Of a DNA stretch of 64,000 nucleotides, positions 16,521 through 25,864 are shown piece by piece. Origin of the DNA: Archaeoglobaceae archaeon (GTDB lineage Archaea > Halobacteriota > Archaeoglobi > Archaeoglobales > Archaeoglobaceae). Below the pieces are notes generated by a model, which ran no database searches, was not told the DNA's origin, and was given only the letters and a program-made list of their open reading frames with translations. A program made the translations under genes and the position numbers. How positions within the stretch are numbered: the first letter of the stretch is position 1; every line of letters begins with the position of its first letter. The stretch lies in NCBI GenBank assembly GCA_025058735.1, contig JANXDX010000019.1, forward strand, positions 1-64,000. The letters are read 5' to 3'.

Positions 16521-18377
16521 TTAGATCCCTAAAGCTTTTCTTTTTTCAACTATAACCTTTTCGATCTTCTCTGCAGCCTTTACAGGATCTTCTTCAAAAA
16601 GTATCTTTCCACCTGTCAACTTTTCTACTTCATCAGTTAACAATTTTACGACTTTTTCACTTCCAGTTATTGGAGGAATAGGAGAGACGTGAGTCGTGAC
16701 TCCATAAGCTACAGCGAATACTGCATCGATCGTAGCTTTTTGTTCCATATACTCTGGAGCAGTAGCAGCAATTGGAAGTTGCGGAATATCAACTCCAAGC
16801 TTTTCAGCTAAAATTCTCAACAAATAAGCAACCCTACCGACATCTGTACATGTTCCAAAACTTAAAACTGGTGGGATCTTTAAGGTTTCGCATAATGCTT
16901 TGAGATTTTCTCCGGCAATTTCTTTTGCTTCAAAACTAGTCAATCCAGCTACTTGTAAAGCAGCATTTCCGCAACCCATCGAAAGGACTAAGATGTTTCT
17001 CTTTATTAACTCTTTTGCAATTGCTACTGTATTTGCATCGTGTGGACCATTTTTAAGAGTTGTACAGCTTACAAGCGCAACTACACCTTTTATTTTACCG
17101 TCCTTTATTGCATTCAGCAAGTTGTCGATACCAACTAGCTTTTCTACAGCTTCATTTGAAAATCCAACTAATATCTTTTGTTTTCTTTCGATCTTTACTG
17201 CTTTACTTTTATCCCTTTTTTTGAAGTTCTCTATCGCAATTTCAATCAATTTCATTGCAATCTTTTCAACCTCTTCTGGCTTGTAATCTAGACCCTCGTT
17301 TATACCTCTAAACCTGACAAGCTTACTTACAGGTACGATCTTAACGCCGTACTTCTGATATTCTGGTAAGGAAGGTAAAGCACAGTTCATGTCTGCTGCA
17401 AAAACATCAATACAACCAGTTGCTAAGGCAAACTCCTGAGAAATCCAATTTCCTACAATTCCCGCAAAAACAGGACTAGTAGTACGCTGAAGAATTTCCT
17501 GTCCAGTTTCTATGAATCCTATGATTTTTAAACCTTTAGCTCCAGCTTTTCTTGCCATTTCTTGTATTTCTTCTTTTTCAGCAAGCTTTATCAGAGCCAT
17601 TCCAACGAAAGGTTCATGACCATCTACTGCTACGTTTACGTAACTTGGATCGAGAATTCCAAGATCTGCAAAGCTTTCGTGTGGCATAGGTGTTCCAAAT
17701 AAGATATCCTGTATCATTTCAAGAACAAACTGTGCTGCAATACACGTCGGAATACTCATAGAAATACTCTTTTTTGCAAGAGATACGTAGTTTGAATCAA
17801 CGTTTGTCATCACTGAAGTTCCTACAGTTAGAAGTTCACCGAAAACCCCTCCAGCATCTATTCCTAAATTATTCCAAATCTCCCTTCTCTTCTTTAAACT
17901 TAAAATTTCGACAAGTCTACTTTTATTGATTGAGCTCAGATCAGCGATCACGAAGTCTGCGACCTTGATCGCAATTTCTTTCTCATCTTTACCGCTTATT
18001 CCTAAAAGATTTGCAAGCCACTTGAGTTTTTCTACTTCCTTGATCTCAAAAGGAGTTTTACCTTCAGCTGTAGCTTTCAAAGTTTTTGCAGCATCAATTG
18101 CATGATAAGTGTAAGCTTCAGTTCCAAGCATATTTTTAAAAACAAGATTTCTCATTACCATTCCAGCCGCATCTATTCCGCAAGCACCGTATGGAATCTT
18201 TTCTGAGATCCTGCAAGGCCCCATACTGCAAAGTTGACAACTTAATCCTTTAGTACAAAAAGGACATCTTATTTTTTCTTGTTCATTGAATCTATCTACA
18301 ACATTCGTAGTTTCTTTCTTAACCTTCTCATACATCCTGTTTATACTTTCATGATAGCTCGGTACTTCGATCTTCAT
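16521..18377 (-). CDS. cooS: anaerobic Ni-carbon monoxide dehydrogenase catalytic subunit
   Basis: IRCPFCTKGLSCQLCSMGPCRISEKIPYGACGIDAAGMVMRNL; VALVSCTTLKNGPHDANTVAIAKELIKRNILVLSMGCGNAALQ; LSFGTCTDVGRVAYLLRILAEKLGV; HVSPIPPITGSEKV. Confidence 0.95.
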   Translation of the reverse strand: MKIEVPSYHESINRMYEKVKKETTNVVDRFNEQEKIRCPFCTKGLSCQLCSMGPCRISEKIPYGACGIDAAGMVMRNLVFKNMLGTEAYTYHAIDAAKTLKATAEGKTPFEIKEVEKLKWLANLLGISGKDEKEIAIKVADFVIADLSSINKSRLVEILSLKKRREIWNNLGIDAGGVFGELLTVGTSVMTNVDSNYVSLAKKSISMSIPTCIAAQFVLEMIQDILFGTPMPHESFADLGILDPSYVNVAVDGHEPFVGMALIKLAEKEEIQEMARKAGAKGLKIIGFIETGQEILQRTTSPVFAGIVGNWISQEFALATGCIDVFAADMNCALPSLPEYQKYGVKIVPVSKLVRFRGINEGLDYKPEEVEKIAMKLIEIAIENFKKRDKSKAVKIERKQKILVGFSNEAVEKLVGIDNLLNAIKDGKIKGVVALVSCTTLKNGPHDANTVAIAKELIKRNILVLSMGCGNAALQVAGLTSFEAKEIAGENLKALCETLKIPPVLSFGTCTDVGRVAYLLRILAEKLGVDIPQLPIAATAPEYMEQKATIDAVFAVAYGVTTHVSPIPPITGSEKVVKLLTDEVEKLTGGKILFEEDPVKAAEKIEKVIVEKRKALGI

Positions 18378-18671
18378 AAAGTAAAAGTTCTACGACAACT
18401 AATAAGTTTTTACCCGAAAATTTTCGTGATCTTCTCAGAAACTTGAAATCGGTTAGAAACTTTTTAAAAATTTCATTTTTGCTTCACGTTCTGTGCGATG
18501 ACTTTCATAAATTTACAAGTTTATAAAATTTATTTTTAAAATTATTTCTAAGTTTTATCTCTTACATAATGAAAGTTAAGCCGCTCAACGCAATCACTTT
18601 CTTTCAAGAGTGCTAAAATTAATAAACATCTCATCTAAATCCTGTTGGCACATCAAATTCGGTGAAAAGGG

Positions 18672-19658
18672 ATGACGAAGTATATTCAAATGAGAGAAGT
18701 TACAAAGAAAGATTATGAAGAGTTTATAAAGAAGAACAAAGAAATTTTCATCGAAGATGTGAGAATTAAAGTTGGAGAAAAATTCGAAATAAAGAAATAT
18801 CATCCAGAAAAATTCGAATTAGAGAAAACAAATGTCTGGTCTTTTCCAGAAAGAGGAGATTGGGCCACTCACAGAGGTGATTTTAGAGGAAACTGGCCTC
18901 CCCAACTTGTAAGAAACATAATTTTAAGGTATTCAAAACCGAGAGAGACGGTTCTAGATCAGATGTGCGGTTCTGGTACAACTTTGATAGAATGCAAGCT
19001 CCTTGGAAGGAATGCGATAGGAGTTGATATAAACTACGAGGCTTGCATATTAACAATCGATAGATTAAACTTTGAAAACCCAGATCCTTTTGAAAACAAG
19101 GAATCGAAAGAATTAGAGATAAAAGTTTACCATGGAGATGCGAGGAATTTGAATTTGATAAGAGATGAATCTGTAGATCTAATAGCAACTCATCCACCCT
19201 ACTTTAACATAATAACTTATTCAAAGAAGAGAAAAGATGACTTGTCAAAAGTTCAAAATTTGGAAGAATATTTAAAGGGTATGCATGAAGTTGCAGAGGA
19301 AAGTTTTAGAGTTCTTAAGCCAGGAAGGTACTGTGCAATACTTGTTGGCGATACTAGAATGCACAGACATCACGTTCCTATAGCTTTCAGGGTTATGCAG
19401 GAGTTCTTAGATGTGGGGTTTGTTTTGAAAGAAGATGTAGTAAAGATCCAGTGGAAGATGAAAGGTACAAGGGAAAAGTGGGAAAAACTTTCAAAAGTTG
19501 CTGATGAATGCTGGATAGATATAGATGAAGAAAAAAAGAAAAGTAGAAAATATACAGATTTCTACTTACTCTGCTACGAACATCTATTCATATTTAGAAA
19601 ACCAGAAACAAAAGAAAATTTGAAAAAAGTTAAGAACAGTTTGAAATGGTGGTCTTAG
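18672..19658 (+). CDS. site-specific DNA methyltransferase (N4-cytosine/N6-adenine type), apparently orphan
   Basis: VLDQMCGSGTTLIECKLLGRNAIGVDIN (motif I) and IATHPPYFNIITYS (motif IV-type PPY). Confidence 0.8.
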   Translation: MTKYIQMREVTKKDYEEFIKKNKEIFIEDVRIKVGEKFEIKKYHPEKFELEKTNVWSFPERGDWATHRGDFRGNWPPQLVRNIILRYSKPRETVLDQMCGSGTTLIECKLLGRNAIGVDINYEACILTIDRLNFENPDPFENKESKELEIKVYHGDARNLNLIRDESVDLIATHPPYFNIITYSKKRKDDLSKVQNLEEYLKGMHEVAEESFRVLKPGRYCAILVGDTRMHRHHVPIAFRVMQEFLDVGFVLKEDVVKIQWKMKGTREKWEKLSKVADECWIDIDEEKKKSRKYTDFYLLCYEHLFIFRKPETKENLKKVKNSLKWWS

Positions 19659-19709
19659 AAATATAAAACTTAGAAATATAAAATTTACTTTAATTATCTT
19701 CCAATCCAT

Positions 19710-20510
19710 CTACTTATTGATAGAAAATTTTTCAGTCAATCTAACTTTTTCAAATTCAAAACTTAATAGCAGGAAACTGACTGCAAGAAGAGCTATACAA
19801 ACTCCTGGTGGAACAAAACACCACCATGCATCGTTTAATATAGCTCCACGTTTTAACGCATAATGCAGCATTGCACCCCAGCTTTTGTTTGTCGGATCTG
19901 CTAAACCGATAAAACTAAGGCTTGATTCAACGATCAATGAATAAGCTACAAGCATCGAAAATCTTGCAAAGAAAATTTCAGAAAGGTTTGGAATTATATG
20001 GTGAAGGATAATTCGAAAATCTGAAGCTCCAAAGAGAATTGCACTCTGTACAAATCCACTGTTTCTTAGCTGAAAAACTCTTGCTCTAACAATTCTTGCC
20101 ATCGAAGGCCATGAAAACAATGCTATCAACAAGATTATATTGAAAATGGATGGTGGTAAGTGGAAAGAGAACACGATCAACAGTGGCAAAGTTGGGATCA
20201 CTAAAAAGACTTCGGTAAAAGTTTCAAAGATCTTCGCAGTTAAGCTGCGATAGTAACCAGAAAAAATTCCGATGAAAAGTCCAAGAATTGCAGAAAGGGT
20301 AGCTGAAAACAAACTAATTACAACTGAAACTTTTGTTGCAATTATCAACTCTTTTAATACATCTTCTCCAACATCGTTTGTACCGAGTAAGTGATCTGAC
20401 GATGGTGGGGAAAAGATTTCGCCCCTCTTCAGAGGAACTAGTTCAACTACTTGATCTGAAAAGATCGCCAGAAGTATAAAGAAAGCTACAGTCAAGATCG
20501 AAACCTTCAA
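19710..20510 (-). CDS. ABC transporter permease, DppC/NikC family
   Basis: HLLGTNDVGEDVLKELIIATKVSVVISLFSA...GLFIGIFSGY; ESSLSFIGLADPTNKSWGAML. Confidence 0.9.
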   Translation of the reverse strand: MKVSILTVAFFILLAIFSDQVVELVPLKRGEIFSPPSSDHLLGTNDVGEDVLKELIIATKVSVVISLFSATLSAILGLFIGIFSGYYRSLTAKIFETFTEVFLVIPTLPLLIVFSFHLPPSIFNIILLIALFSWPSMARIVRARVFQLRNSGFVQSAILFGASDFRIILHHIIPNLSEIFFARFSMLVAYSLIVESSLSFIGLADPTNKSWGAMLHYALKRGAILNDAWWCFVPPGVCIALLAVSFLLLSFEFEKVRLTEKFSINK

Positions 20511-21439
20511 GATCTCAACCTCGGATCTATCGCTTTTGAAATTAAATCCGCAATCGCGTTTGCAGAAATAACGATGATTGCAACAAGTATGAAGATCGCT
20601 TGAAGTATTGGATAATCTCTTACTCTAACTGCTTCCCATATAAGCAATCCTATACCTGGATAGCTGAATACGATCTCGACAAGTATTGAACCAGAAAACG
20701 CGAAGCCAAATTCAATTGCAGACATTGCAATGATCGGTGCAAGAGATGCTCTGATAACATGTCTACGGAGTACAGTTTCTCCTTTTAATCCTTTAGCTAT
20801 TGCCGTAACGATGAAGCTTTCGTTCATCGTTCCACTCACTATAGCCCTCGACATGAGTGCATTGATAGCTATCAAATGGAGAACTATCGTTGTAGAAGGT
20901 AAAATTAGTTTGTTAACATCTTCAAAAGAGCTTATAGCTCCACCAAGAGGAAAGATTCCAGCTTTGTATGAAAAGAAGTAAAGAAAAATTATACCGAGCC
21001 AGTAAACTGGTATCGAATAAACAACTATCATCAAAACAACTTCTACTTGCTTTTTTTTCCATGCGATCAAAGAACCAACGTATACACCAAAAAGAACACC
21101 AACAACTGTCGATGGTAAAGTTAGTAGAATAGTTCTCCACATGTACTCTGAAATGACTTCCAGAACTGGTTTGTGAAAGCTGAATGAATAGCCAAAGTTT
21201 CCTGTAAAAAGATTTTCAATGTACAAAAAATATTGTTCAATCAACGGTTTATCAAGCCCAAATTCTTTTCTTATCTCTTGAAGAATTTCAGGATGTAGAT
21301 AAGCTTCTTCACCAAAAAGATTTACGACTGGATCTCCAGGCATCGCTCTTGGGATTACGAAGTTGAGTGTAACTACAAGAAAAAAAGTTAAAAAATATCG
21401 AAAAAATACAGTTACTTTTTCACTTGAACCTTGAACCAA
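20507..21439 (-). CDS. ABC transporter permease, DppB/NikB family
   Basis: FVIPRAMPGDPVVNLFGEEA...LRKEFGLDKPLIEQY-like; LVEIVFSYPGIGLLIWEAVRVRDYPILQAIFI. Confidence 0.9.
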   Translation of the reverse strand: MVQGSSEKVTVFFRYFLTFFLVVTLNFVIPRAMPGDPVVNLFGEEAYLHPEILQEIRKEFGLDKPLIEQYFLYIENLFTGNFGYSFSFHKPVLEVISEYMWRTILLTLPSTVVGVLFGVYVGSLIAWKKKQVEVVLMIVVYSIPVYWLGIIFLYFFSYKAGIFPLGGAISSFEDVNKLILPSTTIVLHLIAINALMSRAIVSGTMNESFIVTAIAKGLKGETVLRRHVIRASLAPIIAMSAIEFGFAFSGSILVEIVFSYPGIGLLIWEAVRVRDYPILQAIFILVAIIVISANAIADLISKAIDPRLRS

Positions 21440-23001
21440 GTTTCATCCCCAATTATACCCATCATCGGATTGTAAACAAGAGATTCTACTTTATCAGAGC
21501 GATACGGCTGAACAATTTTACCCCAGTAGAGTGGAATTGCGTAAAGCTTTTCTGCATAAAGATCTTGTAATTTGTGAACAAGTTTTTGCCTATTCTCTTC
21601 TTTTGTTTCGTTCAACAATGCATCAACAACTTCAAAGAATTCTGCATCACTAACTACTGCCCAACCTATGTTTCTTGCATCAAAGTAACCTGTTCCATAG
21701 CCAGCCCACATTCCCATTCCCCACATAGTTGTTCGAGAGATTACGATCTCGTGAGTTTTATCGCGGTCGAGAACTTGTCTAAAGCTAGCAATATCCAGAG
21801 GTTGTAATCTGATTCTTAAACCAACTTTTTCAAGATCGCTTTTAACAAATTCTGCAAGTCTTGAAGACTCTACGATATCTGTTCTGTAAGCTAACCTTAT
21901 TTCTAAAGCTGTGCAGTTTGGATAATCTCTCCAACCATCCTTGTCACAGTCTTTAAATCCAAGTGAATCTAAAATCGAACTTGCCTTTGTTAAATTTTTC
22001 TCAAGTTTTTTAGTTTCTTTGTAAAAGCCCCAACCTTTTGGAACGAATCCAGCGTTTGGAACTTCAGCGTAACCTGCGGAAATGTACTTCACATAGTCTT
22101 CATAGCTGAGAGCATAAGATATCGCAACTCTGAACTCTGTTATGTTGAAGGGATAACGTTTACAATTGAACCAAAGAGCATTGTCAACTCCTAGGTTTTC
22201 TACTATTATAAAACTTATGTTTTCTTTACCTAAGAGTCCAGGAACTATTGCAGGATCAATTCCACGAGCGTAGAAGTAGATAGTGTCAATTTCACCTTTC
22301 AAAAGGGCCATTAGCATTGCTTGATCGTTTCCAAAGACTCTAAAGATCAGTCTATCTACGTTCGGTTTTCCTTTCCAGTAATTTGCGTTCGCTTTAAACA
22401 CGAGCAAACCTGAGGCCTTGTCAAATTTTTCAAAGATGAATGGTCCGTTGCCAAGTGTAGCGTTTAGATCAAAGAACTCAAGAGGTTTATCAACTTTTTC
22501 CCACACTCTTTTTGGCAGAACATTCATTACAGCTAGGTTCCACAGAAAGTTAGACCATGGTTTTGAAAGAGTGATCTTCACAGTCCTCTCATCGACCGCT
22601 TCAGCTTTTTCAACAAGAGCGAGATGAGCTCTGTATTCCGGTATCTTTTCCCTCAGATAATTGATAGTAAAGGCAACGTCTTCAGCAGTTAATTTACTTC
22701 CATCGTGAAAAGTTGCATTTTTTCTCAACTTAAAGATCCAAACTTTTCCACTTTCAGTAACTTCCCAACTTTCAGCTAGTTCTGGATAAATTTTTCCACC
22801 TTCTCCAATGCTTACAAGCCTATCCATCATTAAATCTCTAAGAATTCCAAAGTAATAATCAGCAAATATGTTTTCTGCTTTTATAGGCATTGTCGTTCCG
22901 ATTACGATCGTTTTCTCTTTCTTACCTACCTCTCTGTCTGCAGCGCATCCGGAAAGAAAGATTAAGATCACAACCAAAGATATTACTAAACACTTTCTCA
23001 T
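21412..23001 (-). CDS. ABC transporter substrate-binding lipoprotein, family 5 (peptide/nickel type)
   Basis: Lipobox LIFLSGCAADR; PELAESWEVTESGKVWIFKLRKNATFHDGSKLTAEDVAFTI. Confidence 0.9.
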   Translation of the reverse strand: MRKCLVISLVVILIFLSGCAADREVGKKEKTIVIGTTMPIKAENIFADYYFGILRDLMMDRLVSIGEGGKIYPELAESWEVTESGKVWIFKLRKNATFHDGSKLTAEDVAFTINYLREKIPEYRAHLALVEKAEAVDERTVKITLSKPWSNFLWNLAVMNVLPKRVWEKVDKPLEFFDLNATLGNGPFIFEKFDKASGLLVFKANANYWKGKPNVDRLIFRVFGNDQAMLMALLKGEIDTIYFYARGIDPAIVPGLLGKENISFIIVENLGVDNALWFNCKRYPFNITEFRVAISYALSYEDYVKYISAGYAEVPNAGFVPKGWGFYKETKKLEKNLTKASSILDSLGFKDCDKDGWRDYPNCTALEIRLAYRTDIVESSRLAEFVKSDLEKVGLRIRLQPLDIASFRQVLDRDKTHEIVISRTTMWGMGMWAGYGTGYFDARNIGWAVVSDAEFFEVVDALLNETKEENRQKLVHKLQDLYAEKLYAIPLYWGKIVQPYRSDKVESLVYNPMMGIIGDETWFKVQVKK

Positions 23002-23050
23002 ACAATACTTTCTACCAATTACTAAATTTAAAACTTTTTGTTTTTTAAAG

Positions 23051-23065
23051 TAATACTTGGTATTA
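23051..23065. promoter_or_regulatory. inverted repeat TAATAC-TTG-GTATTA upstream of the SBP gene promoter
   Basis: Perfect 6-bp arms, 3-nt spacer, about 50 bp upstream of the SBP ATG (23001, -), just upstream of an AT-rich TATA-like stretch. Confidence 0.4.
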
Positions 23066-23629
23066 TCTACAAAAATTTTTTTAAGCCTTGATCTGAAGAA
23101 CTTTATGGAAGTGTTGAACTGTATACAAAATTGTTGGAGAACAAAAGAGTACGACTTTGCAACAAGTCGTTCTAAGCTTGAAAACGAATGGAAAAATCTT
23201 TTAAGAAAAAAACTCGAGAAGAGAGTTCTTAAAGTTAAAGCTGGAACTGATCTCCTGGGAAAAACTTCATAGGTTTAAAGTTCAGAAGGTTAAATCTAAG
23301 CTAAAAACTGGCAATTGATATGAGATGTTCAAAAAAATAACTAATGGATACGAACGTTTAGTGGAAAAATTGTATCCCAAAATCTGATCGAGCTATGAGC
23401 GTTAAGGCAAAGATCTCTGGGCCTAGAGTTAATAAAAGTACAAAGAAGATCTCTAGAAGAGCAAGGAAAGCATCAACGATAAATGTTGTCTACTGTTTTT
23501 ACTGCAAAGAGATCGGATCAATAGAGATCGAAACGATGCAATGCAAGATCGATCCTCTTGCTACGTCTTACCTTTCAAATGATCTCTAGTTTTAAACACT
23601 CAGAAACTACTTCGTTGGAGTGAACAGGT

Positions 23630-24532
23630 ATGGTCTTAGAGATCGACAAGTTGAACGTCAAATTTCATCTAGAACCGATCGTAGTTAAAGCAGTTAGAGA
23701 CGTATCTTTAAAAATCAAGAGAGAATGCCTAGCCCTGATTGGAGAAAGCGGTAGTGGAAAATCAGTTCTAGGTATGTCAATCCTTAGAATTCTACCTGAA
23801 AACGCAAAAGTTGAAGGGAAGATAATTTTTGAAGGTAAAAACTTGTTGGAATTAAAGGAGAAAGAGATGAGAAAAATAAGAGGTTCAAGGATTTCCTGGA
23901 TCCCACAAAATCCTGCTACTTCACTCAATCCAGTATTGAAAGTTGGATTCCAAGTTAGCGAGGCTATGATCGAACATGGAATAGGAAAAAATTTTGCTTT
24001 TGAAAAAACGCTTAAACTTTTTGATTCTCTTTCTCTTAGACCTGCGGAAGAGAAAGCTAAGAATTACCCCTGCGAGCTCAGTGGTGGAATGAAACAAAGA
24101 GTTCTTGTTTGTATGGGAATTTCAAATGATCCAGATCTCATAATAGCTGATGAGCCAACAAAAGGTATCGATGTAGTTAAAAGAAATGCAGTTGCAAAAC
24201 TATTTCAGAAGTTGAAAGACGTCTCTTCTCTACTCCTCATCACCCACGATCTAAGATTTGCGGAAAAATTAGCAGATAGAGTTGCAGTAATGTACTGTGG
24301 TCAAGTGTTAGAAATAAGAGATGCTGATGAGTTTTTTAAAGAACCTTTACATCCATACTCTAAAGCACTACTCAACTCCCTCCCTCCAAAACTTGTTCCA
24401 ATAAAAGGATCTTCACCAAGCATGGTGAATCCACCGAAAGGTTGTTCTTTCCATGAAAGATGCGATTATGTTAAAGAGATCTGCAGAGAAGAAGTTCCAA
24501 ATGGAGAGATCAAATGCTGGCTGTATGCTTGA
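23630..24532 (+). CDS. ABC transporter ATPase, DppD/OppD family
   Basis: Walker A GESGSGKS, signature LSGGMKQR, Walker B LIIADEPTKGID; C-terminal oligopeptide-type Cys motif (CSFHERCDYVKEICREEVPNGEIKCWL). Confidence 0.92.
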   Translation: MVLEIDKLNVKFHLEPIVVKAVRDVSLKIKRECLALIGESGSGKSVLGMSILRILPENAKVEGKIIFEGKNLLELKEKEMRKIRGSRISWIPQNPATSLNPVLKVGFQVSEAMIEHGIGKNFAFEKTLKLFDSLSLRPAEEKAKNYPCELSGGMKQRVLVCMGISNDPDLIIADEPTKGIDVVKRNAVAKLFQKLKDVSSLLLITHDLRFAEKLADRVAVMYCGQVLEIRDADEFFKEPLHPYSKALLNSLPPKLVPIKGSSPSMVNPPKGCSFHERCDYVKEICREEVPNGEIKCWLYA

Positions 24533-25406
24533 AGGTAAAAAGTTGACAAAAATCTTTACTTCAGGATTTTTTAAAAGAAAAAAAGTTGTTGCAGTTGAGA
24601 ATGTAGATGTAAGTATTCCGAGAGGTGAGACGGTTGGATTGATAGGTGAAAGTGGAAGTGGAAAATCAACACTCGCAAGACTTCTTTGCTTACTGATAAA
24701 GCCAACCAGTGGATGCGTTCTTTTTGATGGAAGTGAAGTTACCAATTTGAAAAGAAAAGATCTAAAGACCTTCAGAAGAAAAGTTCAACTCATTCCACAG
24801 CATCCTGAAGAGGCTTTAGATCCTAGATGGAAAGTAGTTGACAGTGTTGCTGAACCTGCGAAGATCCATGGAATTTTGAATCGTAACAAATTTGACTTTG
24901 TTAGAGAACTTTTCGAGATCGTTGGATTGAAGAAAGAACACATGGATCGATATCCATACGAGTTAAGCGGTGGTGAAGTACAAAGAATTGTAATTGCAAG
25001 AGCTCTATCACTTAAGCCAGAGATCTTGATATGTGATGAACCAACTTCCATGCTTGACGCTTCGTTCCAAGCTTCGATCGTAAGATTGCTCATGGATCTT
25101 CAGAAAGAACTGAAAATTGGATACCTCTTCATAACTCACGACGTTGAACTTGCAAGAGCTATCTCCAACAGATTCTTGATAATGTTCAAAGGTGAAATAG
25201 TTGAAGATGGCTTGATAGATGAACCCCTTCATCCGTACACAAAACAACTGTTTAGCTTTGAAATTCCAGAAACAAGTAGAAAGTTGTCAAGAGGATGTAA
25301 ATTTTCAGAAGTTTGTACTGAAAAAATAGAAATTTGTGATGTAAAAAAGCCAGAACTTATTGATCTTGGTAAGAAAAAGGTTAAATGTCACCTTTATTCA
25401 AAATAG
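24525..25406 (+). CDS. ABC transporter ATPase, DppF/OppF family
   Basis: Walker A GESGSGKS, LSGGEVQR, LICDEPTSMLDAS; likely start MLEGKKLTKIF at 24525 rather than the track start 24453, because the track N-terminus overlaps dppD coding sequence. Confidence 0.9.
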   Translation: MLEGKKLTKIFTSGFFKRKKVVAVENVDVSIPRGETVGLIGESGSGKSTLARLLCLLIKPTSGCVLFDGSEVTNLKRKDLKTFRRKVQLIPQHPEEALDPRWKVVDSVAEPAKIHGILNRNKFDFVRELFEIVGLKKEHMDRYPYELSGGEVQRIVIARALSLKPEILICDEPTSMLDASFQASIVRLLMDLQKELKIGYLFITHDVELARAISNRFLIMFKGEIVEDGLIDEPLHPYTKQLFSFEIPETSRKLSRGCKFSEVCTEKIEICDVKKPELIDLGKKKVKCHLYSK

Positions 25407-25576
25407 AAATTCTTACAGCAGCCTTTCAGATCAACTTTTCTCTATAAATTAGCGAAGGTTTAAATCATGTACATAAATAATTTTTATTATAAAAATAAAA
25501 TAAATTTTTAAATATTTAATAAATCTTCATAATCAGTAGAATCAGAAAAAAATATAGAGATGATAAAACTGATAAT

Positions 25577-25864
25577 ATGAAGTTCAACTTGTCTGACTTC
25601 GAAGCTTGGCTGAGAGAAAGAGGATACGATAAACTCATGGGAGAAGAGAATTTGAAAATATTCCTTGAGTTGGGCTTTGCTTCTCTACTTTTCCAAAACA
25701 GCAACTTGCTTTCCTCTTTCATTTTCAACAAACTTGGAATAGATGTCAAGAGTGAAAGAATAGATCCAAGAATTCGCTTTGAAACTTCTAAAAAGATTGA
25801 AAAAATAGTTGCAACAAAAGATGAGATAGAGTTCAAGTTTCGAGAACCTCTTTTAAAACGTTGA
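25577..25864 (+). CDS. hypothetical protein
   Basis: 95-aa ORF, 3' end overlaps convergent aminotransferase gene by about 32 bp; no recognised family. Confidence 0.45.
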   Translation: MKFNLSDFEAWLRERGYDKLMGEENLKIFLELGFASLLFQNSNLLSSFIFNKLGIDVKSERIDPRIRFETSKKIEKIVATKDEIEFKFREPLLKR

